A stretch of 64,000 nt of DNA from Cunninghamia lanceolata (lineage: Eukaryota; Streptophyta; Pinopsida; Cupressales; Cupressaceae), in the NCBI GenBank assembly GCA_027924645.1, contig BSBN01001343.1, positions 248,001-312,000 of the forward strand, in the 5' to 3' direction. The notes under the pieces are model-generated. The model saw nothing but the letters and a program-made list of their open reading frames with translations, was not told the DNA's origin and did not search any database. Position 1 is the first letter of the stretch; every line of letters starts with the position of its first letter. This document shows, piece after piece, positions 1-11,728 of the stretch. Both the position numbers and the translations under genes were made by a program.

Positions 1-110
1 CACATCTTCAAGGTGAGCTCCCCTTCTTTGGGTTGTCTCTATTGCAACCAATCTTTCTAGGATCTCCCTCATCCTTGAGCTAAATCCATAGTTTTGGGTC
101 CTGTAGCTTT
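1..110 (-). CDS. Gypsy (chromovirus-like) gag N-terminal end, partial
   Basis: On the minus strand, 110-1 is an open frame that includes the motif MREILERLVAIETTQRRGA, which resembles the N-terminal gag segment of plant Gypsy chromoviruses as I recall it. Gag would form the particle that packages element RNA. It lies about 115 bp inside the LTR at 228-1182, where a gag start is expected, and continues off the left edge. A stop lies just upstream in frame, so the true start may be the Met at 72. The family is inferred from resemblance and position only; no protease or RT is in view. Confidence 0.4.
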
Positions 111-227
111 CCCATGTTGTCTACCAACACCCCACCTAAGGTCCATTTGTATCCAATGTCTTCCTTAACACTAGCAGAGCTCTTCTCACACACTCAACCC
201 AAGGAAGGACCTTTCTCTAATATTAAA

Positions 228-1182
228 TGATGCAGACTAGTATCAAGACCCCACTAAAGGGTTGTTGATCTAGGCAGGTTTCTAAAACAAAACAAGAGGT
301 TTAAAAATTGAAACATGTACTATTAGGAAGAACAATGAATGCATTTAGATTATATGTGAACAACATATTTCCACAATATAGATGCATACATTCAAATGGT
401 TGTTAATTTCTAGAATTTCATTAATAATATTAAACTAATCATACCTCTCCTACAAATTAACAACTCATTATATGACCCATTCAGTGGATAGTACTTCATC
501 GTTGTAAAATAGAAATTCCCAGAACAAAATTGGATGCCACACTACACACACATACTAACTTTAATTATTAAATTAATCTTCATAGGGATTGATTGTTTCA
601 TCATACTGTCTATTATTCATATTTTATAATTCTACAACACAACAAATGACACATCACTAAAGATTTCCTCTAAATTTGCATCAACTCCAAAAGTTAAAGC
701 CAACTTCAACTACTCAACTTCATGTGACAGATCACAAAAAATGTTAATCTTCATTACAAAAATTTTAATTCATCTTGAACATGCTACCACAATGACTCAA
801 AAAATATTCAAATGACTTATTTTTCCCTCCAATGATACCCCCATCATGGAGTATTACTCCTCTATATAGTCAAATAGCTCCAAAATTAGTTTTTTGCCTC
901 GATTATTAGCTGCGACAATAGGTCCAAAATAAGCATAAGCATTTACTTACCAAGATGTGGTCATCTATTGTGTAACCACCATCTAATAAAGGAGGCATTT
1001 GAAAATTTTAGCAACCACCAAACTTAAATAGGCCACCACCACTCCTCAGAGAAAATATCAAATAAATTTTAAAATTGCCACTTGTCTATTATCCAAAACA
1101 ACTGCTAATATTATGTGGAAATCAATCACTTAGTTTATGTCATGGGTCCCAACTAGGAGGGGTGAAGGATGCTCCTGCATCA
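228..1182 (-). mobile_element. 5' LTR of a minus-strand Gypsy element
   Basis: The ends are perfect 8-bp inverted repeats. On the minus strand the LTR starts TGATGCAGGAGCATCC at 1182 and ends CTGCATCA at 228. Just inside (227-213, minus) is TTTAATATTAGAGAA, which looks like a decayed tRNA-iMet primer site (TGGTATTAGAGC with GG changed to AA). Gag-like coding follows. The right edge abuts sequence homologous to about 49666, so the element inserted into copy A of the duplication. The TSD cannot be tested because the other end is outside the window. Confidence 0.6.
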
Positions 1183-1434
1183 ATAAATAACATCACATGC
1201 CAATGAACTAATTCCCTCATTCTAGTTTTAAAATCACCTCATATTTATACATATTATATATGCCAAGTGAGTTGTCACATGTCATTCTATTATAATCTCA
1301 CTTTAAAGATTTATCACTCCAAATAATGATTCAAAATCAATTAAGAAAAGATAGGATTGGTTTTCTCCCAAGTAGTTTCAACTCTCTCATCTACTTTTTT
1401 GCCTCTTTTCAATCTTATGTTTGAGGAGAGAAAT

Positions 1435-2439
1435 TGTTGGGAATTTTCAATCTCAAAACCAATTGTTCAATTGATGAGATATAAGGCTTTGACTACTACA
1501 AAATAGAAATCTAAAAAATTGTATGCAAATAAAAAATTAAGTTACCTTAATATTTGAAATATCATGAAGAGATTTAATGAATTTAAATTAGAAAATAAGA
1601 AGAAATCAACAAACATCATTATTCATCATATAATATATTATTTACGTGGAGAAACCCTTGCGGGAAAAAACTTTACACAGAAGAGAGGACAAGCTTGTGT
1701 TGACTTTGAAACAAGTTTACAATACAATCATACTTCCATTCTCCTCATAACCTGTAATTTGATAGCACATCTATGTACTTGTGAACAATCTCAACACATC
1801 TAGACTCAAACCTACAAGTGCAACCTCACAATCTCTATGTTTTGTTCAACTCTATTATTTTTCTACCTTCTCAAGCACCAAATATATAGAAACTGAGCAA
1901 CCAGAAAATATGTGGTACCTATGCTGGGCAAAATCCAATGCCATAATCTTGGGAGTATCACTTGCATACTAAAGTAGGCCCTTACAAATACTCTTATAGT
2001 TGTCATAGGTATCTTTCTAATATGGGTACCTAAAACCAAGAATAGTCACTCACAGGGTATTAAATGTTGTCATAAGCTATCATAGATGCTTTTACACCTT
2101 ATGATAGTTTTCATAACAATCCAACAATATCTCTCCTAAATTTGGATGCCTAGATTCTAAAGCTCACCTCATTTACTATTTTGAAGATGCTTTGACCAAT
2201 AAAGTAACTCAATAACTACTTGTCGGTAAATAATTAATTATTGCCTATTGGTAACTATTTTTTACTGTACTAGTAAAAATAATTTACTATTGTTGAACTT
2301 CATCCCTTATGAATACATTTACAAAATTAACATCTTATCTCTAAGGATGTTAGAACTCTCCAAGAACCTTGGAACTTTCTAAAGACAGTGGAAACCATAT
2401 CATAGGATTTACAAGGTTGATGGCACCTTAATCCCAACA
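1435..2439 (-). mobile_element. Copia-type LTR, minus orientation
   Basis: The termini are TGTTGGGA at 1435 and TCCCAACA at 2439. Read on the minus strand, the LTR start (TGTTGGGATTAAGGTGCC) follows a polypurine stretch CAAGTGGGAGAA, exactly as at the 3' LTR of the Copia at 34843. A U5-like segment with a GAAACCC motif lies at 1649-1665. It is therefore the 3' LTR of a minus-strand element. Two short open frames at 1564-1972 look like chance ORFs inside the LTR. Confidence 0.6.
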
Positions 2440-3432
2440 TTCTCCCACTTGGCATCATACATTGTAAATATATATCCATAAGAATAACCAACAAGGGAAA
2501 AACATCCCTTAGCTAACCATGTACCATTGGTTCTTTAACATGTTTTTATGCTCCAACAAGATACCTATAAAAGAAACCAAGATAACCACCATCTCAAGAA
2601 AGAACTCCTCACATCATGTCACCCATGATAGCACAAGGAACATGTCAAGGTGAAAGTTCATATGAACTATCATTGAAACTTGTACCAATATATACACGAA
2701 CACAAGCATCAAATTTAAATGATAACAAATGACTCTGAGTAACTCCTACACTCATACTAGTTGGACTAGTAACCAAAATAAGTTGCTAGCTCATCCAAAT
2801 TATTCATACCTCAAACTAAGATAAACAAACTATCATAATTAGAACTTCATGATATCAACATAACAACCCAAATCTGCAAACAAGTCCCTATATATCCACC
2901 ATCCTAAAAAAGAAGACTCCAAGGTAACAACACACATAGACATACGATAAAAAACTTTTGAAGCAATTCACTGCAATAAAGTGAAACTAGTCCAAGAGAG
3001 TGACACAGAACACATATACCTTCTAGAACTCCCACTACATGGATAATGTCAAATCTAAAAATAAGATCACAATATTAACAAGTCCTTCTATAGCACTTCA
3101 CATAGAGGGTGTGGCTAGCTCCTCTATCGTAGTGTCAAACAAACATACAATGATATGCAAAATACTTCTCTCATTACCAATCCAAATACCTCTCCTAAGT
3201 CTTCCAAAACAATGAAGAAAGAGATCAAAGAGATACCAATTATTGCTTAAAAATAATGAAGTACAAACAATAGTGCTTGACTCCTTTCAAAACCTCAACT
3301 CCATAAACATAAGAACCTTCAAGAAGAAGACAACATACTAGGAAAGAGAGAATTTGCAAATCAAACCATGTCCTTGTACCACACTAACATATGCCAAACT
3401 ATATTTACAATGTATGATGTCAAGTGAGATAA
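2440..3432. other. Spacer between two inverted LTRs; no gene seen
   Basis: This 993-bp stretch begins (minus strand) and ends (plus strand) with the same PPT-side sequence ACAATGTATGATG..CAAGTG, so each end looks like the 3' internal end of a Copia element. I find no gag or pol coding in any frame. It could be the remnant 3' untranslated parts of two elements, or an inversion product. Confidence 0.5.
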
Positions 3433-4248
3433 TGTTAGGATTAAGGTGTCATGAACCTTGTAAATCCGATTAATTTAATTACTCCTACTATTATAATTGT
3501 AAATGTAAACATAAGGGAAGTAGAATCCATCGACTTCAATAATTATTTAATTACGGTGATTTGTAATATTTATTTATTTTTAGCTCGGGATAGTAAACAA
3601 GTGAAATAGGGAATCCAAGTTCACTAATTGATTTTATGACATTTTTAAGAGAATCTTCTAGATTGTAGCTTACGTGTTGTAAGAGAATCAATTTTGGGCA
3701 GTTATGACAAAGTATTCGACAAGGCATCTTATGACACCCTGTAAGAGGCTATTATTAGCTAGTCATTGAATTCTCAAAGGCGGGGGATGAGATTTGAGTT
3801 AAAATTGAGTGCAACATTTAAGGAAGTGGTTATGACAAATGTCATATTGCATTTATTATCAGAATCCTTAGCCACACAAAGTGGGCATTCAATTTTGCTA
3901 GATATTGAGCACCATTTTCTATGTCATTTTCTATAAGAGCTTGATTATTATTTTAATAGAAGCTTCATAGTGCATTTTATATGAGAGTTGTTTGTTTACA
4001 AGTACACAGGTGCAGTTGGATTGGATACAAGATTGAAGGAAATTGATGTATTGTAATCTTTTTGTAGATAATACAAATTTGCCCTCTTTTATTGTGGATT
4101 TTTTCACTTGAAAGGGTTTTCTTCACATAAATCTTTGTGTCATGTGTATGACTTTGAATATTGTTGATTTCTTTGTTGCTAAATCACATCTCCATTGATA
4201 TTCTACAGTTTATATTTCAGATTTGCAAGTTTATTTCAAATTTCTATA
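3433..4248 (+). mobile_element. Copia-type LTR, plus orientation, degenerate 3' end
   Basis: It starts TGTTAGGATTAAGGTG directly after a polypurine stretch (3421-3432), matching the 13708/34843 LTR family. A U5-like part with the GAAAGGGTTTTCT motif lies around 4110-4130. The right boundary is approximate because the terminal CTAACA is eroded. Copy A homology resumes at about 4250. A 65-aa open frame (4195-4392) spans the boundary and is probably not a gene. Confidence 0.5.
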
Positions 4249-5315
4249 TTGGAGTGGTTTCCTTCTAGATGGCCAAACTCTGGCAAATTTCCACACTTTG
4301 TAATGGCCATTTCTCCTATTCATGATACTCAACCACCTTCAAAGGAAGAAAATGAAGACAGCTATGATTACTTGTTGGGAGTGGGTTCTTGATGACCCAA
4401 ACTCTTCATTACCCTTCCATCCCCTGGTGGTATAACTCTCCTACTTAGTGTCTTTGTTTTATCTTTTTGGTTTGTAAATTAAAGCTTAGCTTGGTAAATT
4501 TATCGAGCTGCAACAACACCTTTTAAATATACTTGTTTGTTTACAATTTAACAACTTCAAAAACTACCGGACACTGTTTTTATTCACCATACCTAAATTT
4601 CTAATCCTTAACTCCAAGGTCTTGTTAGAGCGAACTTTTTGGCTAATATATAGTTTAGACTGACTGATTCAAACGTAACTGAACTGCCCCTTCGAAAAGA
4701 TTAGATTCATATTTACTATAGAACAAAAGTAGCATAATGGGCAGTGGTGGACTGTGATTGTATATATGGTGTGTGCTGCCAAGCTGACAATTATCTTTTT
4801 ACAGATATAAATAACTAACAGATAACAGAATACAATCATCACAACTTTTGTCCCTTATTATTTAGCATAGCATCGATGTGCTGAAACAAAAACACACTCC
4901 TAAAGATTAAATACTTTTAAAACCTCCGTACAATGAAAATGGCAGACGTGCCATATAAAAATGCCTTTTTAAGACGACGACGTCTACCTCATTCATTTAG
5001 GGGACTATTATTTCAGCACACAATTATCTTTTGAACATATGCAGATATCAAATAAATAATAATATTTCTAATTCTAATCCAAAACCAGATACAAAAGTTG
5101 CAACTAGAAGGCAAAGATAATATATTCAAGTCTTAAAAATAAATCCAAACATTCTACATATACTAGTGTAGATCACACAGCCTCATGACTAACTAGAATA
5201 ACTTAAAAACACTTGTTGCAGCAAGAAAAGCTACCTAGTAACAAAAGTAAAGACAAAACAGAGTACCCTCGATTCATGTATCAATTGCAACCGACTAACG
5301 GTTGAACAAAATCTT

Positions 5316-5778
5316 CTAAACCAAGCTTCCATTCAAGGGCATCTCCAAGGACTCGAAACAGAGAGCATCTAAAGGCTCCTCTCTCGGGCCTGATTCACTC
5401 ATCTCAAATGAAAGAGGAAGAGCAGAGGACGCAAGGGAGACATCACCTTCAAGTATTTGAATCACTTGTTTCATAGCAGGTCTTGCTTCCGGTTGAGGAC
5501 TAGAACAGAAGAGTCCCAATTTGAGCACTGTCTCCATCTCATCTTTATCAAAATCACCACCAAGCTTTGGATCGGCGTCATCCACGAGCCTGTTATTGGC
5601 ATGCAGCTCCCTCACCCAATCCAACAAAATTAGTTGAGAAGCATCGAGAAAAAAGTCTACAGGGCGCCTTCCACACGCAACCTCCAACATCAAAACGCCA
5701 AAGCTGAATACATCCGTGCTGGTAGTGGCCTTTCCTGTGGATACCAATTGTAGGAACTGGTTGCCAGCCCAGTAACCT
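5316..5778 (-). pseudogene. L-type lectin receptor kinase pseudogene, twice deleted
   Basis: The 3' part (5741-5316) encodes the last ~142 residues of the kinase (VSTGKATTSTDVFSFGVLM onward) and is very close to the intact paralogue at 51882. Directly upstream and in frame come about 10 residues of lectin domain (GYWAGNQFLQL, 5778-5750). Relative to the intact gene, 996 bp (52316-53311) are missing, a multiple of three, with AATT at both deletion edges. A second gap of about 2.27 kb (53341-55611) removes the signal peptide, lectin N-terminus and promoter. P-loop, catalytic loop, activation segment and membrane span are all absent, so no working receptor can be made. Confidence 0.9.
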
Positions 5779-5916
5779 ATCTTCCAATTCTAAATAATCT
5801 ACGCAGGCCATAATTTTTGACGTGTAAGTGTCGCCATCAAATCAGATTGAGTTATTTCCCTTCAAGCCTTGAATTTTACGGTATGTGATCTTTTTCACTA
5901 GTTTCATGTGGCTATT

Positions 5917-6054
5917 CTTAAATATCATCCACTTCAAGAGTCAAAGGTCAATTTTGGCTAATAAAAAAAGGATAAATATTTACCACTTTTTGTTATGAAT
6001 GAGGTATAAAATTGTTATTGGATTGTTTGACTATTGAAGTGGATGATATTTAAG
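5917..6054. mobile_element. 138-bp MITE-like inverted-repeat element
   Basis: The two ends form a terminal inverted repeat starting CTTAAATATCATCCACTTCA, about 29 bp with one mismatch. The interior is AT-rich and non-coding. A reverse-oriented relative lies at 54181-54300 and a shorter fragment at 60299-60345, so it is a dispersed family. No clear target-site duplication is seen (left flank CTATT, right flank TAGAG). The termini match no superfamily I can name with confidence. Confidence 0.7.
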
Positions 6055-6418
6055 TAGAGTGGTTTGGTGTTTGAGACTGTTACAGGGTACAAGTCTTTGC
6101 TAGGGTAAAGAACTATTTTATTTTATTTTAGAACTATTTTATTTACTACATACAAGAATTATTTTATTTTATTTATATTGTTTACTTTATTTTTATTTGA
6201 AAAATGATTTTACTTTTGTAAATAATTTTTAATTTTACTTTTTAAAAATAATTTTTGTTTTGTTTTTATTTTGGAAAGTATAGTAAATATTATATACTTA
6301 TATGTTATTTTTTAATAATTTCATTTGTAAATATTAAGACATATTTTAAAATTTTCATGTCTTTATACTTAAAAAATAAAAAATTTATGTATCATTTCTA
6401 TATTTAATTATGTTGGCA

Positions 6419-6438
6419 ATATATATATATATATATAT
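6419..6438. repeat. (AT)10 microsatellite
   Basis: Ten uninterrupted AT dinucleotides in AT-rich sequence about 50 bp from the 3' end of the LINE. It could have aided LINE target choice, but no LINE target duplication is visible. Confidence 0.9.
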
Positions 6439-6488
6439 GATGAATATTCTTATTTTAATTTATATTAAAAATAAAAATAGTACAATAT

Positions 6489-8085
6489 TCACAAAAAAGT
6501 TTTGGTTGGTAAAAGGGCACACCCACAAAGTCTATCAGGGCCATGTCCAAGACATAGATAAAAAAACATAAACATAAGCGCCAAGCCCAAGAAAAGATTA
6601 AGAAACCAGTGCAGCGCTAGTAGTAGACAGATCTTTATCATCAGGATTATGCCCCCATACACCAACAGGGGTAGTGTCATCAATGGGGTCCCAACCAACT
6701 AGAGTGCCCTCATCCTCAAGAGTGTCCTTCACGAGCTGCTGGGGGACAAATTAGAGAGATGGCAAGTTGCAAGCGAGGAAACTTGTCCAAACTGGGTCAT
6801 CTAGCTCCCCCACACCCCTGTGAATATGCAGAGGGTTTCCTAGAAGGTTGAGACCAACCACGAGCGGTAGAGTCTCAAGAATTGTGAGACTGAGCCTCGT
6901 GGGAGTGAAAGCCCCAGTCTAGCTTAGCAAACTGACTGCACCCATCCTGACGACCCCTTGGAGGAGAGGAGTCCGATGGAACCCTAGCAATAGTAAATGG
7001 GGTGTTTCCCTAGTCGTCCAGTAACTCCTAAAGATGGGCAACCTCAAGTGCAACTTTGCTAGCTTGCACTTGGATCTACATGTGAGCATTAGAGCAAATC
7101 ATAGATTTGGTGTAAAGAGAAAAATGAACATCTGCAATGCAATTAGAAAGCAAAGTAGAATTTCTATCTTTCTAAATATTGAACACAATCTCCACCCTGA
7201 AAGCATGCCAAATCTAAGTATAATTATACAGGAGACAAGGCTAAGCACCCAGCAAGACCATATGCCAGGAGAATGGGGTTAGCCAGAATGGATTGAAAAA
7301 GTCATGGATCTAGGTCCATGCTTCTTAAGCCTAAGGACAAAACCAAAATAAGTGTCGAAGGCTCTCTAATTATCTACGAAATTGACAGTGAGGGCAAGGA
7401 ATGCCCATATGTAAAAGTTGATACCCCATTAGAAGGCCTTCAAAGAGAATGCATAGGAAAAATGGGCCGATTTAGGTTCCAAAATAGCAGACCAAACACA
7501 TTGGAATCTACGATGCCATGTACCAAAAGAAGAATGAAGTTGTCAATGATGGTTAAGCTAGTCTACCATAGGCAACTAAGGAGAGAGCCACAAATAGCCT
7601 TTGCAGGGTCTCCAATTTTGAAAGGAGATATCCAGATACCATTTCCAATCTTTCCACCAAGGTTTGGGAGACCGAACCCTAATCTTATGCAACATCTAAG
7701 GTAGAATAGAATCAATAATTGTTTGAAAAGTCTCTTGGTCTTGGTTGGCAAGTTTGAATTTAAGCTTGAACTTCAACCATGGTAGAAAATTCTTGGTAGC
7801 CCTATGAATAAAATTGGGCAAAACTCACACCCCGTGTTTAAAAAAGAATAGAGCATGAATCCAAGGAAGTTTGGCAAGAGGGCAACCTTGATAGCTGAGG
7901 ATGGGAGACCACCAAATGGACTGTTGATTAATGGATAACCCATTGTGAAAGTCATCTCCTACCCAGCGAAGCCAAAGTCTTCCCAAAATTTCCAAATTCT
8001 TTTGATAACAAAAGTGCCCTGGATAGTGATAGGATCCCACATTGTGAGGAGGGTGTCCAAATCTAAACCGTTCTAAGCAAAGCAA
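6489..8085 (-). pseudogene. LINE ORF2 C-terminal region remnant
   Basis: The frame at 8085-7825 contains WWSPILSYQGCPLAKLPWIHA-type sequence, reminiscent of the region after the reverse transcriptase in plant L1 elements. The frame at 6698-6489 is the terminal tail. Between them, minus-strand fragments at 7955-7773 and 7751-7563 are broken by stops. Plus-strand frames at 7034-7282 and 7318-7704 are shadows. Assignment rests on position and resemblance. Confidence 0.5.
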
Positions 8086-8689
8086 CTTGAAGGGATGCTA
8101 ATGTTGATGCAATGTTAAACAAGGATTTTCCAAGCTTCATTACCTTCATGGGCCCTGATAGCACATTTGACACAAAAGGAAATGCCTTGTCGATGGATGG
8201 AGATTATACCAAGTCTCCTAGCTGCACAAGGTAAACAACAATATACTCTTAGGCAATGAGATGGAAGCCTTGATGCCCATCACTAGCAGCCCAAAGGAAG
8301 TCTCAGAGGAGCTTCTCAATCTTAGAGTAAGAAGCCTTCGAAGGAATCCAACAAGAAGAGTAGTACCATGGGTGGAAACATGAATTTTAGTATAAATTTG
8401 AAACTTACCAGCTAGAGAAAGGGGCTTAGTGATCCAATACTAAAACTTTTTCTTAATTCTATCCACCACAACTTGCTAAGGATCAGTGGGAGAGGCTTGG
8501 AAAGCAAAAGGGATTCCCAAAAAGTGAAAAACCCTGCCATGGTCAATCCATTTCCACCTAAAAGAATCTAACCAGCTAGTTCTGGGGAGGAACTATTGAT
8601 GATAGCACTATGTCTTCTTCCACTGAATGTTGGAGCTTGATGCTTGGCAAAAAAATCCAAGAAATACAAAGCTTGAGTGACATTGTTTT

Positions 8690-9440
8690 CCTCCTCAATG
8701 GGAGTGAGGAAGGAATCATCGATAAATTGGCCATTGACTAGTTGCTGAGAAGAATTTGGGAGAGTAATCCCTTTGAATGGGAATCGGAGATGACATGAGC
8801 AAGCAAGTAGCTAAAACCTTCATCAACTAGAACATAAAGAGCTAGGGCAAGAGGACAACCTTGACAGATAGACGTGTACAGCCCAAAAGAGCTTGATTGT
8901 TGTCCAATAATGGTGATGTAGGTAAAAGCATAAGTAAATAACATTTGAACCATTTGGATGAAACATGGGTTGAACTTGAGAGCCTACAACATGGCTAGAA
9001 AGAAAGGCCATTCAATATGATTATAGGCTTTCGAAAAATTAATTTTAATGAAGAGGATAGGTTGTTGGAAATGATGAGCCCACTCCATCCCTTCCTAGAT
9101 GACAATAATGTTGTTTAAGATGAATCTTGATTTGATGAACCCTATTTGTTTAGGTCTAACAATATGAGGAAGTATGGTGTAGAGCTTAAGCACTAATGCC
9201 TTGGTGATGATTTTGTAGGAGACATTGAGTAACGTGATAGGCCTCCAATTGTAAATCTCCTCAGGATCACAGACTTAAGTATGAATTTGATATTGCCTTT
9301 GTTGATTAAGTTGCCTAATGAGCCATTTTGCATTGCTTTAAGATAAACTTTATGCAAATCATAGCCCACCAAATCCCAAAATGTTTTATAGAACTCACAA
9401 GGGAAGCCATGCAAGCTAGGGGATTTGCCATTGGCCATAG
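8690..9440 (-). pseudogene. LINE reverse transcriptase remnant
   Basis: The N-terminal RT block reads MANGKSPSLHGFPCEFYKTF (9438-9379), matching the GKSPGxDGxxxEFYK block of plant LINE RT. A later block CQGCPLALALYVLVDEGF (about 8870) corresponds to RQGCPLSP. The catalytic block appears as FIDDSF at about 8720, where most L1 elements have F/YADD, so the aspartate pair is kept. Frameshifts and stops separate the blocks, so no active polymerase is expected. Confidence 0.75.
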
Positions 9441-10269
9441 AAAATATAGCCTCCTTTAGATCTTCTTGAGTGAGAAGCTAATCACGTAGAGTGCGTTGAG
9501 CATTGGAGACTCGATAAGGGACCGTAGCAAGACATTGCTACAAGGTAGAATCCCTAGCTGGAGTGTAAGTCTAGGTTGAGAAGACTTGTTCATAATGATG
9601 ACAAAAGAATTGAAGGATGCCTAGTAACTCCTACAAGAGTTACTGCCCCTCCTGTATCCATTGGATGGATTAAGAAGCATGTCAAGCCCGCAAAGCCTGG
9701 AAAAATTCTTTAGAAATAGTGTCCCTAATCTTAAGCCAATGGATCTGAGCCTTGATTTGAGCTCGACATGTTGAATGGGCATTGATGATTTGCTTCTATT
9801 GCTAGAGCTACACCATCCAAAGCTAAGTGGTTGGATCAAATGACTGAGCCTCCAAAGTGACCGTTGAAAGGTGGAGCTCTTGGGTGGTGGCTTCATAAGA
9901 GCAGTGGCGTAAATGAGCAAGTTGCCACCCATAATATAGAGAAACCACGAAGTATTGGTCATGGCATCATTCCACCAAGTTATCTATCTAGTTGCATGCA
10001 TGGAATGTGGTTTTAAGTTCCAAACATGTTGAATTTGAGCTAAGGTGGACTTGTGGTGGAGAAGTGATATGTTAAGAAAAATTGAGTCTTCAAAACTTTG
10101 GGTTTGAAAGTTCTCCATTCAATGCAAAATTGTATTGGGAAATGATTAGACAAGACAAGATTAACCAATGGTTCGATAGCGAAAGAATAACAGTTGGCAA
10201 GTGAAAATAATGACTAGGTAGAAATCATGGCACAATCAAGTTGTTTTAAGACCATGTTAGGGACCGCTC

Positions 10270-10848
10270 TTAAATTACTCCATGTGTACCAAAGTGAATG
10301 ATATTGGTAATGACCAACATTGGGATCAAAACGACCCAATTTATTATGCATATCAAACTAGGCTTCTCATTCACCAGTTGTCCATTGCATAGGCAAGGGT
10401 CCACATTTATCATATGTGCACTCAACCATATTAAAATCCCTACACAAAACCCAAGTGGCAACTGATAGTGAATAAGTGATTCATCTCCAAAGAGAAGATC
10501 TCTCCATGACATGATCGGGAGCATAAACATTAATAACACCAAAGGAATGATTATTGACACTGAAAAGATTCAATAATCTATGGTTGGTGGGGTCACATCC
10601 ATGATGAACAAATAACTATGTAGGAGAGAGAAAGGTGACAACTCTATCTCGGTCAACCTCATGGTCACTGCAAAAAAATGGTTGGAGGGCCAAATAAATT
10701 GGCATGCTACTGAAAGCAAAAATCTAGACACCTTGACCTCCTGAAGGCAAAGGAAGTCTAAATGGAAAAACCAATGACGAGCATCATGAATAAAGTATTT
10801 TTGTGGGAGGTTTGTAAGACCTTGAACATTCCATGAAATATAATTCAT
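10270..10848 (-). pseudogene. LINE endonuclease domain remnant
   Basis: The start MNYISWNVQGLTN and then FLCLQEVKVS match the first two motifs of exonuclease-endonuclease-phosphatase domains (SWNxRG and LQE). After a break, 10560-10270 encodes remnants of the next motifs. The enzyme nicks target DNA to prime reverse transcription. Two further copies of the first ~18 codons occur in the tandem units at 11729 and 12663. Confidence 0.75.
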
Positions 10849-11728
10849 ATACGGGGGTCAAGAGTCATCTCCTTATTATCCAACTCGTCAAGAGCAGAAT
10901 AATTGTTCTAAAACAAAGTATCATTTGTTGTAAAGCTTCCAATTTGGAAGCTGAGATGAACAAACTGTCATTTGGATAACACAAATTATCCTTCTTCCAA
11001 GCACCCAAGAAGGTTGCAAGACCTCCTCTATCCAGTAAGACAAAGGGAAGGGTGGCATGCCATAGCAGCTAGCAGTTATGAACCAATTGAGGCCGCTAGT
11101 GGGGATTTGAAATCCTTCACTTCTCTAGACAACTCCCAGGGGGGAAATGGAAGATTTCCCAACATCAAAGGGTTTTGAAACAATCTTCATCATTGGAGTC
11201 CCCAAAGCAAAGGCTTTGGGCGCTGACTTGGAGGCACTTGAATTCTCTTTTCGTCAATTAACCACTATGGACCATCCTTCCTCTTCTTTTGTAGGAGGAG
11301 ATGGTCCCGAAGAGGGTTATGCCAAAGGTTTAGGGCATGGAGATGCCAAATGGTAGTCTCAAATCTTATGCTAAGAGGACTAGCAATGATAGCAAGTGTT
11401 GGACAAATTAATATACTAGACCCACTAGGAATAGCGGGTTTGGCCAACTTGTATATCCATAGAGTCTTTGAGATCTTTAGAGAGGTCAACCTCAACATAG
11501 ACACGTTGGTGAGGATGAGATAAATAGAACCATTCAATTTATATGCATACAACAGTGTCAAGTGAGGACCTTATTTGGTGCAACAAATTCCAACAAGGTA
11601 AGGGAAGACCAGGGAACTTAACCCAAACATGAACTCAAAGGGACTTGTCATCCAAGACTATCAAGTTATGAGTCCAATGTTTGAAAATAAGAAGGGAAGA
11701 ATGGACATGCCATGGGCCCCTGCTGAGG
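10795..11728 (-). repeat. Tandem unit 1 (934 bp), ORF1-3'/EN-5' of LINE
   Basis: First of three head-to-tail copies, nearly identical over 934 bp. Read on the minus strand, the unit contains most of ORF1 downstream of its N-terminus, the inter-ORF gap and the first codons of the endonuclease. This is the only copy joined to a full endonuclease. It includes the minus frame 11561-11265. Confidence 0.95.

Larger units (their letters stand above)
1183..6360. repeat. Segmental duplication copy A
   Basis: Collinear blocks match 49671-57430: 1183-1430 with 49671-49810, 4250-4450 with 50320-50660, 4590-4665 with 50820-50890, 4660-5741 with 51212-52315, 5746-5778 with 53308-53340, 5779-5910 with 55612-55750, and 6060-6345 with 55760-57415. 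Between blocks are insertions or deletions. Non-coding stretches 4249-5315 and 6055-6480 hold only this duplicated flank, AT-rich and without a gene that I can see. Left of 1182 the homology is cut off by the Gypsy LTR. Confidence 0.75.

Noticed and set aside
5908..6064. TA target duplication for the MITE-like element
   Set aside because: TA is present on the right but the left flank is TT, and the other copies do not show a consistent pair.
7034..7704. Plus-strand frames of 82 and 128 aa
   Set aside because: They oppose the LINE C-terminal region and show no motif of their own.
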